Assembly: GCA_029881035.1 (NCBI GenBank)
Contig: JAOUNI010000022.1
Coordinates: 1-39,641, forward strand
DNA length: 39,641 nucleotides
Origin: Gammaproteobacteria bacterium
Lineage (GTDB): Bacteria; Pseudomonadota; Gammaproteobacteria; SZUA-229
Reading direction: 5' to 3'
Positions 16,173-23,862 of the stretch are shown here, in pieces. The position numbers and the translations under genes were made by a program. Within the stretch, counting starts at the first letter, position 1; each line of letters starts with the position of its first letter. The notes beneath the pieces were generated by a model, which was not told the origin of the DNA, searched no databases, and worked only from the letters and a program-made list of their open reading frames with translations.

Positions 16173-17123
16173 ATGTCTGATATTCAAGTAGCGGATAACC
16201 GGATCTACGTCAAAGATGAAGTCACGTATGGAACGGATAGCGTACCCACCGCAACCGATCGTGTTCGCACCAGTGACCTCGACATCGTGCCTTACGATGG
16301 CCCTCGTATCGAAAAAGCGTATGACGGTGACGGCGGTCGTGATCGTAACAGCATCAACACTGGCCCGTTTACATCATTGACCTGCAAAGTAGATTTCGCA
16401 GGCTCTGGCACTAAGGATATTGAGCCGACTTATGCGCCTTTATTGCGTAGCTGTGGTGTGGGTGTTGTTGAAACCGCGCTTACTAATACAACGATTACAA
16501 CTGGCACGGGCGTGATTACCGACAGCTCATCAATTTATTTTGTTGAAGATCTCGCTGGTGAGCTGGAAAAATCAGCACTACTCGGTGTGCGCGGCACAGC
16601 AGGGCTGGACATTAGTCGCGGTGCCGTTCCGCAATGGGATTTCAGCTTACTGGGTACATACAACCAGCCCAGCCACATTGCCTCCACGTTAGCCGGTGCG
16701 CCTGCTGCACAGCTCAAAGGCATCCCGGTCACTAATGCCAACACCGCCACGGTCACGCTCGACGGCGCAACGGTTTGCCTGGAGTCGCTCAAGTTCGACA
16801 ACATGGGTTACACCACTGACTTTGTTAACGGGCCAAACTGTTTAGAGGTTAAGTCGTCCCCGACACAAATCAAAGGCACCATCGTCATCAAAGACGAAGG
16901 TTATGCAACGAAAAATTTCGTGGCCTTAGCGGAGTCACACGGAGGGGTAACGGAAGTCGCGCTGGCGGTAACGCACGGCACGGTGACTGGAAATATTCTC
17001 AGCGCCTCGGTTGCGACTATCCAGATCACCGACATCAAGCGCACCAGCCTCAACGGTATCAAAGGCTGGACCATGACCTTCGGCCTGACCAGCAACGCGC
17101 CACTGGTTATCGTACAAACTTAA
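16173..17123 (+). CDS. Major tail tube protein
   Basis: A 316-residue beta-rich protein of the phage tail tube type 2 group. Features are the start IYVKDEVTYGTDSVPTATDRVRTSDLDIVPY, the GPFTSLTCKVDFAGSGTKDIEPTYAPLLRSCG segment (about 65-97), and a second domain from about 190 with TVTLDGATVCLESLKFDNMGY. It polymerises into the tube around the tape measure. A strong GGAGTTAGAAAA leader precedes the start. As expected for a major virion protein it stands alone between small genes. Confidence 0.8.
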   Translation: MSDIQVADNRIYVKDEVTYGTDSVPTATDRVRTSDLDIVPYDGPRIEKAYDGDGGRDRNSINTGPFTSLTCKVDFAGSGTKDIEPTYAPLLRSCGVGVVETALTNTTITTGTGVITDSSSIYFVEDLAGELEKSALLGVRGTAGLDISRGAVPQWDFSLLGTYNQPSHIASTLAGAPAAQLKGIPVTNANTATVTLDGATVCLESLKFDNMGYTTDFVNGPNCLEVKSSPTQIKGTIVIKDEGYATKNFVALAESHGGVTEVALAVTHGTVTGNILSASVATIQITDIKRTSLNGIKGWTMTFGLTSNAPLVIVQT

Positions 17124-17149
17124 AGCATTCGCTTTGGTGGCTTGGGCTT

Positions 17150-17189
17150 CCCGTGGCCCTTGCTGCCGATTCATTTCACACGGGCTTTT
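17150..17189 (+). terminator. Possible weak terminator after tail tube gene
   Basis: CCCGTG (17150-17155) can pair with CACGGG (17179-17184), followed by C and TTTTA. The loop is long, so confidence is low. Confidence 0.3.
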
Positions 17190-17210
17190 ATTCATTAAAG
17201 GTAAATAGTT

Positions 17211-17462
17211 ATGCACTACAGAAACGGAAGAGCCGCAGTAAACGGTGACAAGATTGTTTCATTGAACGGTGGCGAGGTCGTGGCAGCGGGTACGCTGTAT
17301 GACGCGGTGCCTGGTAATGATTATTGCAACGGCCACATCATGGTCGGATACGAGCAAAGCGGCAGCGATCCGGTTGCCTGCATGTGCGATTGTTTGCATG
17401 TCGATGATCTGGCGGCAATTCTGGCTGAGAAAGGTCTGGGTAATCGTCCAGACGGAATGTAA
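17211..17462 (+). CDS. Small cysteine-containing conserved-looking protein
   Basis: An 83-residue protein with ordered features: MHYRNGRAAVNGDKIVSLNGGEVVAAGTLYDAVPGNDYCNG, then ACMCDCLHVDDLAAILAEKGL. The CMCDC cluster could bind metal. I associate this pattern with small phage proteins near tail genes, but no function is known. The ORF ends before a terminator that separates it from the tail chaperone. Confidence 0.65.
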   Translation: MHYRNGRAAVNGDKIVSLNGGEVVAAGTLYDAVPGNDYCNGHIMVGYEQSGSDPVACMCDCLHVDDLAAILAEKGLGNRPDGM

Positions 17463-17475
17463 TTCATTAGCTGAG

Positions 17476-17511
17476 AAAAGCAGAAGCATCTACTCCTGCT
17501 TTTTGTTTTTT
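17476..17511 (+). terminator. Intrinsic terminator
   Basis: AAAAGCAG (17476-17483) pairs with CTGCTTTT (17496-17503), followed by TGTTTTTT. It lies between the small Cys protein and the tail assembly chaperone. Confidence 0.6.
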
Positions 17512-17536
17512 AATTTTATTATCACGGGAAAATATT

Positions 17537-17989
17537 ATGTCATTCCAAATTGGAAAAAAAACCATCAAGTGCAATGTCGGCTTTAAGGCCGAAGGGGATC
17601 TTGACGAACAGGTCGATGTTTCGATCGTGCTGGTCTATCAGCGGCCTTCAGTAAAAGACGCCAAAGAATTCAGCAAACTCAATGCCGAATTTGCCGACGC
17701 GGTGAAGTCACTGTCTGCGCCAGGCGCTGATACATCAATGGTCGAAACCAGTGAAGCCATCAACGCCATTGAACAGAAAATGTCCGACTTTGTGCGCATC
17801 CGTATTTCCGGCTGGGATAAAGTACAGGGCGGTGAGGGTGAAGCGTTAGCGTTTAACCCGGAAAACCTCGACCTGTTATTTAATGACAAGGATGCCAGGC
17901 GCGCAGCCTTTACCCGTTACACCGACCTGGTTAACGGACGCAAAAAGGAGGCAGACGAAAACTTAAAAAAATCGGAAGCTACTGGGTAA
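17537..17989 (+). CDS. Tail assembly chaperone, short form (gpG-like)
   Basis: A 150-residue cytoplasmic chaperone that is needed for tail assembly but absent from the virion in lambda-like phages. It starts with SFQIGKKTIKCNVGFKAEGDLDEQVDVSIVLVYQRPS, and near its end is a lysine-rich tail (KKEADENLKKSEATG). The stop TAA is at 17987. A run of seven A at 17965-17971 near the end allows a -1 shift into the downstream frame, giving the long form. Position directly before the tape measure module fits the G/GT pair. Confidence 0.85.
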   Translation: MSFQIGKKTIKCNVGFKAEGDLDEQVDVSIVLVYQRPSVKDAKEFSKLNAEFADAVKSLSAPGADTSMVETSEAINAIEQKMSDFVRIRISGWDKVQGGEGEALAFNPENLDLLFNDKDARRAAFTRYTDLVNGRKKEADENLKKSEATG

Positions 17990-18339
17990 CGGCAAAGGAA
18001 CCAGTAGATGAAGAGGAAAAAAGGGAACGTGAGTCCGCAGCTTTGCGGCTTATGAATTTCACGGAAGAACAAATTAAAGAAGAGCTGGCTCAAGAAGAAG
18101 GCGGGCCAGATAAAGACTGTGAAATATGGCCTGAGCATGTTGAGGCGCTGGATTTGTTTCTCAGCGTGCAGCGGCGATGGGTGTATCCAGCTATGTCGAG
18201 CCGCCCGGTTGGGCTGGATCCGGCATGGGTAACACTCAAGGCTGAACTGATGTTTCCTGAGAAACAAAATCGGCTTGAGGTTATTAACCAGGTAGAGCTG
18301 ATAGAGAGAGGTGCGCTCGGTGCATGGCCAAAGAGTTAA
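17537..18339 (+). CDS. Tail assembly chaperone, frameshift fusion (gpGT-like)
   Basis: The long product joins 17537-17971 (145 codons) to the -1 frame from 17971 to the stop at 18337-18339, about 267 residues. The -1 frame is open without a stop from the slip site, begins with IGSYWVTAKEPVDEEEKRER and continues into the acidic T domain (LMNFTEEQIKEELAQEEGGPDKDCEIWPEHVEALDLF). The T segment has no good start of its own, so it should be made only by frameshifting. Known GT fusions bind the tape measure; here the same role is inferred. Confidence 0.82.
17965..18007 (+). promoter_or_regulatory. -1 ribosomal frameshift signal
   Basis: The slippery heptamer A-AAA-AAA is at 17965-17971 in the frame of the short chaperone. 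After a seven-base spacer a 7-bp hairpin follows (CTACTGG 17979-17985 with CCAGTAG 18001-18007, 15-base loop). The 0-frame stop (17987) lies inside the hairpin loop. All parts of a programmed frameshift are present. Confidence 0.8.
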
Positions 18340-18355
18340 GGTGTAATATTTAAAC

Positions 18356-18385
18356 TTGACATTCGGTAGCCGGATGGATTATTGT
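18356..18385 (+). promoter_or_regulatory. Moron promoter
   Basis: TTGACA (18356-18361) and TATTGT (18380-18385) are spaced by 18 bases. This sigma70-like promoter would drive the antisense RNA and two-gene moron inside the tail operon. Just downstream is a 7-bp inverted repeat (GCACTAG 18392-18398, CTAGTGC 18405-18411), a possible operator or leader hairpin. Confidence 0.65.
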
Positions 18386-18467
18386 TTCTCTGCACTAGCA
18401 AAATCTAGTGCCGGAATTGGTCTTCCGTTTGGTCAGAGAGCAGGGCTCTCATTCGATGAGCTTTTTT

Positions 18468-18559
18468 TGTGCCTGTAGAAATATGGCAGGCTGTGCGGGG
18501 CTTCCTTCGGGAAGGCCGATCCTCTGACCGGTAAGACCAACCCCGTGCAGTCTGCCACC
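18468..18559 (+). ncRNA. c4-like antisense RNA
   Basis: A structured leader segment that resembles the c4 antisense RNA of phages P1, P7 and P4. It folds as GCCTG/CAGGC, then GGCAG/CTGCC enclosing TGTGCGGGG/CCCCGTGCA, with an inner CTTCC-TTCG-GGAAG hairpin. Two exposed stretches, CCTCTGA (18521-18527) and AGACCAA (18534-18540), are exact complements of TCAGAGG (18599-18605, covering the Shine-Dalgarno of the next gene) and TTGGTCT (18567-18573). In P1 the c4 RNA uses two such short regions to block translation of a gene on its own transcript. The family match is from memory of its layout. Confidence 0.62.
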
Positions 18560-18566
18560 CTATTGA

Positions 18567-18605
18567 TTGGTCTCGATGGTGGCAGTTCTTGAACATATTC
18601 AGAGG
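18567..18605 (+). promoter_or_regulatory. Target region of the c4-like RNA
   Basis: This region contains TTGGTCT (18567-18573) and TCAGAGG (18599-18605), both complementary to the antisense RNA upstream. The second includes the ribosome-binding site AGAGGA of the gene starting at 18614. GGTGGCAG (18578-18585) can also pair with CTGCCACC (18552-18559), which would compete with the closing stem of the RNA, giving two exclusive folds. Confidence 0.6.
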
Positions 18606-18613
18606 ACGCTACT

Positions 18614-18997
18614 ATGTCGGCACAAGTAATAAAACTAAAAGAGTATTCACCCGGTATCCAGCAAGCCACTATTAAGCTTGAGTGGCAGGTGTCCAGTGAT
18701 GCACCTAAAACAGTCGATGATTTATATTTCACGAAGCGCGAACCAAACGGTTGTATCAATTGGTGGGCTGTAACTAAGCCTAGCAATTATTATAGTGCGA
18801 ACTATATGGTAGGAAGGGCGCATGCGTTTGATGTAATTGAGTTAATGTTTAATCCAAAAGCAAAAAACTTAAATGATGGGCTGCTTAGTAATATCGCTAT
18901 AAACATGGCTGAAAACCACAAAACAGACGATGGTGTGATGCGTGGTTTCTTTAGTGCGTTCAGTGAGTTATTGCTAAATGGGAAAGTAGTGCGTTGA
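18614..18997 (+). CDS. Hypothetical moron protein under c4-like control
   Basis: A 127-residue soluble protein. It has an N-terminal beta region (AQVIKLKEYSPGIQQATIKLEWQVSS), a central aromatic motif GCINWWAVTKPSNYYSANYMVGRAHAFDVIELM (about 51-83) and a helical C-terminus ending GFFSAFSELLLNGKVVR. I do not recognise a named family. In P1 the analogous gene is icd (a division inhibitor) followed by the antirepressor ant, but no similarity to those is visible. Its ribosome-binding site is the predicted antisense target, so translation should be off while the RNA is present. The next gene starts at its last codon. Confidence 0.65.
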   Translation: MSAQVIKLKEYSPGIQQATIKLEWQVSSDAPKTVDDLYFTKREPNGCINWWAVTKPSNYYSANYMVGRAHAFDVIELMFNPKAKNLNDGLLSNIAINMAENHKTDDGVMRGFFSAFSELLLNGKVVR

Positions 18998-19782
18998 GTA
19001 GCGCAATTGATATTACTGGACAGCGGTTTGGGAAATTACTAGTAGTTAAACGGGTTGAAAACGATAGTAGTGGTTTCGCTATGTGGTTGTGTCACTGTGA
19101 TTGCGGTAACTCGAAAGTCATCCGTGGTGTTTCTTTGAGAAACGGCAATACAAAAGGTTGTGGCTGTATTGCTGCGCCCGATCATACGGGTAAGCGATTT
19201 GGTGGATTGGTGGTTTTAAAAAAGTTAGCCAATAAAAAGTCGCATTCTAATTGGTTATGCAAGTGCGACTGTGGCGCCACAACTAAGGTTACGAATACTC
19301 GCTTGGTTAGTGGTGCCACGAAATCATGCGGTTGCGGCAGAAAGTCTTTGGATGGGCTAAGCACGTCCAGTCCTCGTGAATACCGAAGCTGGCGAGCGAT
19401 GCTTGCGAGGTGCAATAACCCGGAAACAAGACATTACGAGCATTATGGTGGTAGGGGAATAAAAGTTTGTGATCGCTGGTTGGATTTCACGTTGTTTCTG
19501 AAAGATATGGGACGCAACCCCGGTAGGTTTCACACGCTTGATAAACAGGATAATAATGGTAATTACGAACCGGGTAACTGTGCGTGGGTAGATAAGAAAG
19601 CCCAGGCAAGAAATACACGGCGTAACTTTATTCTTTCATATAAAGGTAAAAAGAAGTGCCTTGCTGAATGGTGTGAGTTGCTAGGTTTAAAATATCACAC
19701 TGTATATTGTCGATTGCGTAATGGTTGGTCGGTGCAGTCGGCACTTGAAGAACCGAAAAAAGTAAACCAGTTTTCAGAATAA
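18994..19782 (+). CDS. Zinc-ribbon HNH-like homing endonuclease
   Basis: A 262-residue protein built from two tandem zinc ribbons and a nuclease-like core. The ribbons are GQRFGKLLVV... with CHCDCG and GCGC at about 8-57, and GKRFGGLVVL... with CKCDCG and SCGCG at about 62-113. The core has YRSWRAMLARCNNPETRHYEHYGGRGIKVCDRW and HTLDKQDNNGNYEPGNCAWVDKKAQARNTR (about 129-210). A C-terminal helix-turn-helix resembling NUMOD modules follows (LAEWCELLGLKYHTVYCRLRNGW). Such proteins are phage-borne homing nucleases. It starts with TTG overlapping the previous stop, which implies coupled translation. It may have carried the moron into the tail module. Confidence 0.75.
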   Translation: MSSAIDITGQRFGKLLVVKRVENDSSGFAMWLCHCDCGNSKVIRGVSLRNGNTKGCGCIAAPDHTGKRFGGLVVLKKLANKKSHSNWLCKCDCGATTKVTNTRLVSGATKSCGCGRKSLDGLSTSSPREYRSWRAMLARCNNPETRHYEHYGGRGIKVCDRWLDFTLFLKDMGRNPGRFHTLDKQDNNGNYEPGNCAWVDKKAQARNTRRNFILSYKGKKKCLAEWCELLGLKYHTVYCRLRNGWSVQSALEEPKKVNQFSE

Positions 19783-19804
19783 AAACAAATTATTTTTAAT
19801 AAAC

Positions 19805-19830
19805 AAAAGCTCACTTCGGTGGGCTTTTTT
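19805..19830 (+). terminator. Terminator closing the moron
   Basis: A ten-base stem (AAAAGCTCAC with GTGGGCTTTT), a TTCG loop and a T-run. With the promoter at 18356 it makes the segment a complete transcription unit inserted between chaperone and tape measure genes. Confidence 0.9.
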
Positions 19831-19845
19831 ATTGGCGTCGATAAA

Positions 19846-22800
19846 ATGGCTCAGACATATAAAACGGGAATAATCCTGACCGGGTCAGCCGATGGAGCGA
19901 TCAGAGCGGTCAAATTAACGGACGAGCAACTTAAAAAATTAAACTCGACCGAAAAGAAAGGGCACGATACTCAGAAAAAAACCCGCGCGGAAACTAAAAA
20001 AACCAGTCAGTCGATGGGTGATTACGCGGGCAAACTAGGCCTGGTTACGTCTGCAGCTTCTATATTAACCGCCGCGTTGGGCGGGTTGTCTATAGCGAAT
20101 ACCGTGCGCGAAACAGTGGCTTTAACGCGGGAGACCAACGCCTGGGCGGCGGCGGTAGGTGTGACTACGCAGGAATTGCGGGCTTCGGAATATGCGGCCC
20201 AGTCTTTGGGGTTGTCTCAAGGCAAGATCGCGGACATTTATAAAGATACGGCTGAAAAAATTTCTGACGCTTATATCAATGGCGGAGGTGAAGCGGTTGA
20301 GGCTTTGCGCAATATCAATCTTACCGCTGCGGATCTCAATAGTTTGTCTCCTGATCAGCAACTTATGGCTATTGCTAACGGCCTGGATTCTATTGGTGAT
20401 CACAACAACAAAATCCAGATTTTGGAATCGCTTGCTTCTGATGCCAGCCTGTTAATCCCTTTACTGGAAAACTCCGGTGAAAAATTTAAACAATTAAAAC
20501 AGGAAGCGATTGATTCTGGCAGGGCCATGTCGAATATCGACGCGGCTGTTGTCACCTTGCTCGATGTTGAATTTCGTAAATTGTCAGCTTCATCTGACGG
20601 CTTTGGTAATAGCCTCACCGCAGGTTTAGCGCCTGCTATTTATGGTGTGACCAAAGAAATTAATACACTGACATTGGGCTGGGGTAGCGCCAGCGAGATA
20701 ACTGCGAAAGCGATAGATATTACCGTTACGGGGTTGGGTTTTGTGCTCGATGCAGGGCATGATGTTTTGACCACTGTGAAGCTGATAGAAATCGGTTGGC
20801 TGCATGTGGGTAATGTTGGCGTGTCAGCGTTTATTGGAATGGGTAATGTCGGCGTTGATTTTGTTAATAACTTCCTGCTTCCGTTTCGTGAAACACTGGG
20901 GTCAATTACTGAAGGCTGGGGGTATCTGCTTCAGTTAGCGGGTGACTTTACGGGTAACACCGCCTGGCAGGAAGCTGGCGAATTTATGCTGGGTTACAGC
21001 AAGGCTATTAAAGAAACCCGTTTTGAGATGGCGGATTTTATTGGTCTGCAAAAAGATTTGCAGGGTCAAATCGCAAAGTCCAATGATGAGCTGCTGGCAA
21101 TGCTCAACGCCAAAGCGCCGTCAGATGAAATAAAAAAATGGCTGGCTGAGCAACGCGCAGAAGTTGAAAGACTGGCAGCAGCGAACGTGGCTGCGGCTGA
21201 AGCACGAAAATTGCTGACTGATGAAGAAAAAAAGGCAGCGGAGTCCTCTAAAGAATTAAGAATAGCGGCTGATGCGACCGCGCAAGTTTATAAAGACACA
21301 GCATCATCCATTCGTAATTCATTCAGCGGTGCGTTTCGTGACATTCTTGACGATCAAAATACTTTTGTTGATCGTATGTTTGATTCAATTAAAAACCTGT
21401 TTGCTGATATAGCAACATTACAACTGACTAAACCGTTCATCATTCCATTTACAGCGGGTATAGCAGCATCAACCGGCGCTAACGCTGAAGAACAGTTAGC
21501 GGCTGTCAGCGGAATGGGCGGCACCGCCGCCGACACTAAAGGCGTAATGGCTGATGTCGGTGAATACATTGGCGCAGGCATGGTTGGTTACATGGCTGGT
21601 GGTATGGCCGCGAAAATGTTTGATGTGGCGAACCCTGGCATGGCGCAAAACCTATCGGGCATTGGTGCCATGATCGGTCTGTCGATGGGTAATCCATTTA
21701 TTAGCGCTATCGCCGGTTTTGTTGCAGGTTCATTATTCAAAGGCGACTGGGTTACTGATGCTGAAAAATTAAACCTTTATTACACGCGTGGTGCGGGTGT
21801 TTCGGGTAATCGCGAAATCAGCCAAAGTCGTGATGGTGGTGCTTTTAATTCAGACGACAGCCAGACTATTATTCGTACACTGGATGCGGCTTTTACTCAG
21901 CGCCTGTCGCTAACCTTTGGCCAGTTTGAGGACAGCCTGGTCAATCAGCTTCATTTGTTGAACATCGGCAATCTTAATGCGTTGATGGATTTTACTTCGT
22001 CAGTGGCGCTGGATATTACCGGTCTCAATTCTGAGCAGGTCAATGACGTTATTACGCAATGGGCGGGTAATGTCTCTGTTGAAATGGCAGCGGCGTTATT
22101 GCCGGGGCTGGATGCTTTCAGGCGTGTAGGCGAGACAGGTGTAGAGACGATTGATCGACTTACTCAATCACTAGGTTTGATGTACAGTTTTGGTCGCAAT
22201 CTTGATATTACTATTGCGAGTTTGACGGCGGGCAATAATGCTGCAGCTCAGTTTGGTATTCAGATTCAATATGCCACGGCGGATATTGTTGCGACCGCGA
22301 ATCAGTTGGCGAATACGCAGGACATGCAGACACGCATCGAGCTGGAACAGCAATATGCTGACCAGGTGCTGGCGCGTTATAAATTAGAGCAGGACATGCT
22401 TACTGCCCTGCAGGCAAGCGTGGTTTCGATCAGCAACGACATCTCTGGTTTGCGCGCGACTATTGGTGGTGATATCGCCAGCATTACCGGCGGCTTTGCA
22501 CCGCGTAGTGCTTCGTCTATTGCTTCTGATTTAGCAGGTATCTCTGGTGGTAGTGCGCCTGATTTGACCCGGTACATTAACTTAACAGGCAAACTGGATA
22601 CGGTTGGAGCGCAGAGTACAGCAATGCTGGCTTTGATTAATGAAAAAAACAGTGCGAAGAATGAACTGGAAATAGCGAAAGCTGATTATGAAATTGATTT
22701 ACAGGGCCAGATTGATGATTTAGTTTCAAAAATGACCAGTGCGTCATTTGATGATGCGGTAAATGGGTCGGTTGATAGGTGGTACGCTGAAACTCTATCG

Positions 22801-23862
22801 TTAACGGCTGAGCTTGCCGATGGTCTGGCTGAATTCGACGCGCAGATTGCGCCCGTTGCGGGTTCTATTAGTGCGCTGAAGTTAGAGTTTGCGGCCTTAC
22901 TGGATAAGGTGACGAGTTTACAAACCAAAGCTGATGCTGCGCTCACTGATTACAACGCCTCAATGCTGGATTATTTGTCTTTGACGTCCGACCAGGTTGA
23001 TCAGTTGCAAAGTTTGCGTGAAGAAACACTGAACTATTACAACACCATGAAGCAGCTCGATGGTGCCATGACCAGCGCAGCGGCTAACATTGGCAGCACA
23101 CTTGAATCGTTACGCCTGGGCACGCTTTCACCGTCGGCACGGCTGGCGGATCTCACCGGGCAGTTCACCAGTTTAACTTCCAGCGCCAGTGGGGCTACGG
23201 GTTACGATTTGGTTTCGATCAGTGAGCAGTTGAATGCGCTGGTTAATCCGTTGTTGTCTGAGGCTTCAACGCTCTATGCGAGCGGGCAGGGTTATCAGGA
23301 TATTTTCAACATGATCACCTCAAGCCTGGGTGATGTGCAGCAGATGTTAATTGATGGTGCGCCGCAAGGTTATGAAGAAAGCTCGATTACATTATTAACT
23401 TCTATTGATAGTTTGTTGGGCGGTTTGCAGGATGTACTCAGCGCCGCTGAGTTGGCCATCATCGACGCGATCGATACCAGCCGGATTCACACCGTGGCCA
23501 CGTTGCAGGACATTCGTGAATTGCTCGGTGGTGAAAAACGCACGTTATCGAGCTTTGATGTCGGCACATCGTATGTGCCCAACGATATGACCGCGAATAT
23601 TCATCAGGGTGAAGTGATCATCGATCCACAAAGCTCGGATATTCTGCGCCGCTACGGCATACAGGTTTCGGGTGGTGGTGATTCTCGTATGGTGGAAACT
23701 TTGAATCGGATTGAGCGTTTGTTGTCGGAAAATTCGGGCGACTTGCGTCTGACGGTAGTGACGGCTGACGGCAAAGTGATCAAAGAAGAAGTAATTCGAG
23801 ATATTAAAAAACGCAGTAAACGTGGCGAGTCAATCGTACATGCTGCTGGAGTCGTTGCTTAA
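19846..23862 (+). CDS. Tail tape measure protein
   Basis: A protein of about 1338 residues, the longest in the window, which sets tail length. It starts with MAQTYKTGIILTGSADGAIRAV. Long coiled or helical parts follow, with hydrophobic stretches near residues 65-90 and 565-635 (GEYIGAGMVGYMAGGMAAKMF and a Gly/Ala-rich segment). Its end, SFDVGTSYVPNDMTANIHQGEVIIDPQ, is the common C-terminal motif of tape measures. The ATG at 19846 is preferred, because an upstream in-frame start at 19819 lies inside the terminator stem. At about 0.15 nm per residue the tail would be near 200 nm (inferred). Confidence 0.9.
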   Translation: MAQTYKTGIILTGSADGAIRAVKLTDEQLKKLNSTEKKGHDTQKKTRAETKKTSQSMGDYAGKLGLVTSAASILTAALGGLSIANTVRETVALTRETNAWAAAVGVTTQELRASEYAAQSLGLSQGKIADIYKDTAEKISDAYINGGGEAVEALRNINLTAADLNSLSPDQQLMAIANGLDSIGDHNNKIQILESLASDASLLIPLLENSGEKFKQLKQEAIDSGRAMSNIDAAVVTLLDVEFRKLSASSDGFGNSLTAGLAPAIYGVTKEINTLTLGWGSASEITAKAIDITVTGLGFVLDAGHDVLTTVKLIEIGWLHVGNVGVSAFIGMGNVGVDFVNNFLLPFRETLGSITEGWGYLLQLAGDFTGNTAWQEAGEFMLGYSKAIKETRFEMADFIGLQKDLQGQIAKSNDELLAMLNAKAPSDEIKKWLAEQRAEVERLAAANVAAAEARKLLTDEEKKAAESSKELRIAADATAQVYKDTASSIRNSFSGAFRDILDDQNTFVDRMFDSIKNLFADIATLQLTKPFIIPFTAGIAASTGANAEEQLAAVSGMGGTAADTKGVMADVGEYIGAGMVGYMAGGMAAKMFDVANPGMAQNLSGIGAMIGLSMGNPFISAIAGFVAGSLFKGDWVTDAEKLNLYYTRGAGVSGNREISQSRDGGAFNSDDSQTIIRTLDAAFTQRLSLTFGQFEDSLVNQLHLLNIGNLNALMDFTSSVALDITGLNSEQVNDVITQWAGNVSVEMAAALLPGLDAFRRVGETGVETIDRLTQSLGLMYSFGRNLDITIASLTAGNNAAAQFGIQIQYATADIVATANQLANTQDMQTRIELEQQYADQVLARYKLEQDMLTALQASVVSISNDISGLRATIGGDIASITGGFAPRSASSIASDLAGISGGSAPDLTRYINLTGKLDTVGAQSTAMLALINEKNSAKNELEIAKADYEIDLQGQIDDLVSKMTSASFDDAVNGSVDRWYAETLSLTAELADGLAEFDAQIAPVAGSISALKLEFAALLDKVTSLQTKADAALTDYNASMLDYLSLTSDQVDQLQSLREETLNYYNTMKQLDGAMTSAAANIGSTLESLRLGTLSPSARLADLTGQFTSLTSSASGATGYDLVSISEQLNALVNPLLSEASTLYASGQGYQDIFNMITSSLGDVQQMLIDGAPQGYEESSITLLTSIDSLLGGLQDVLSAAELAIIDAIDTSRIHTVATLQDIRELLGGEKRTLSSFDVGTSYVPNDMTANIHQGEVIIDPQSSDILRRYGIQVSGGGDSRMVETLNRIERLLSENSGDLRLTVVTADGKVIKEEVIRDIKKRSKRGESIVHAAGVVA

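Noticed and set aside
18043..18339. Separate gene for the second chaperone frame
   Set aside because: Only a TTG without a ribosome-binding site is available, whereas the frameshift signal upstream connects the frame without a stop.
18614..19782. Group I intron carrying the homing endonuclease
   Set aside because: The flanking genes are complete, and the segment has its own promoter and terminator. The leader matches a c4-like RNA rather than intron P/Q/R/S elements.
19819..19845. Upstream in-frame start for the tape measure gene
   Set aside because: It lies inside the terminator stem of the moron. ATG 19846 gives a normal tape-measure start.
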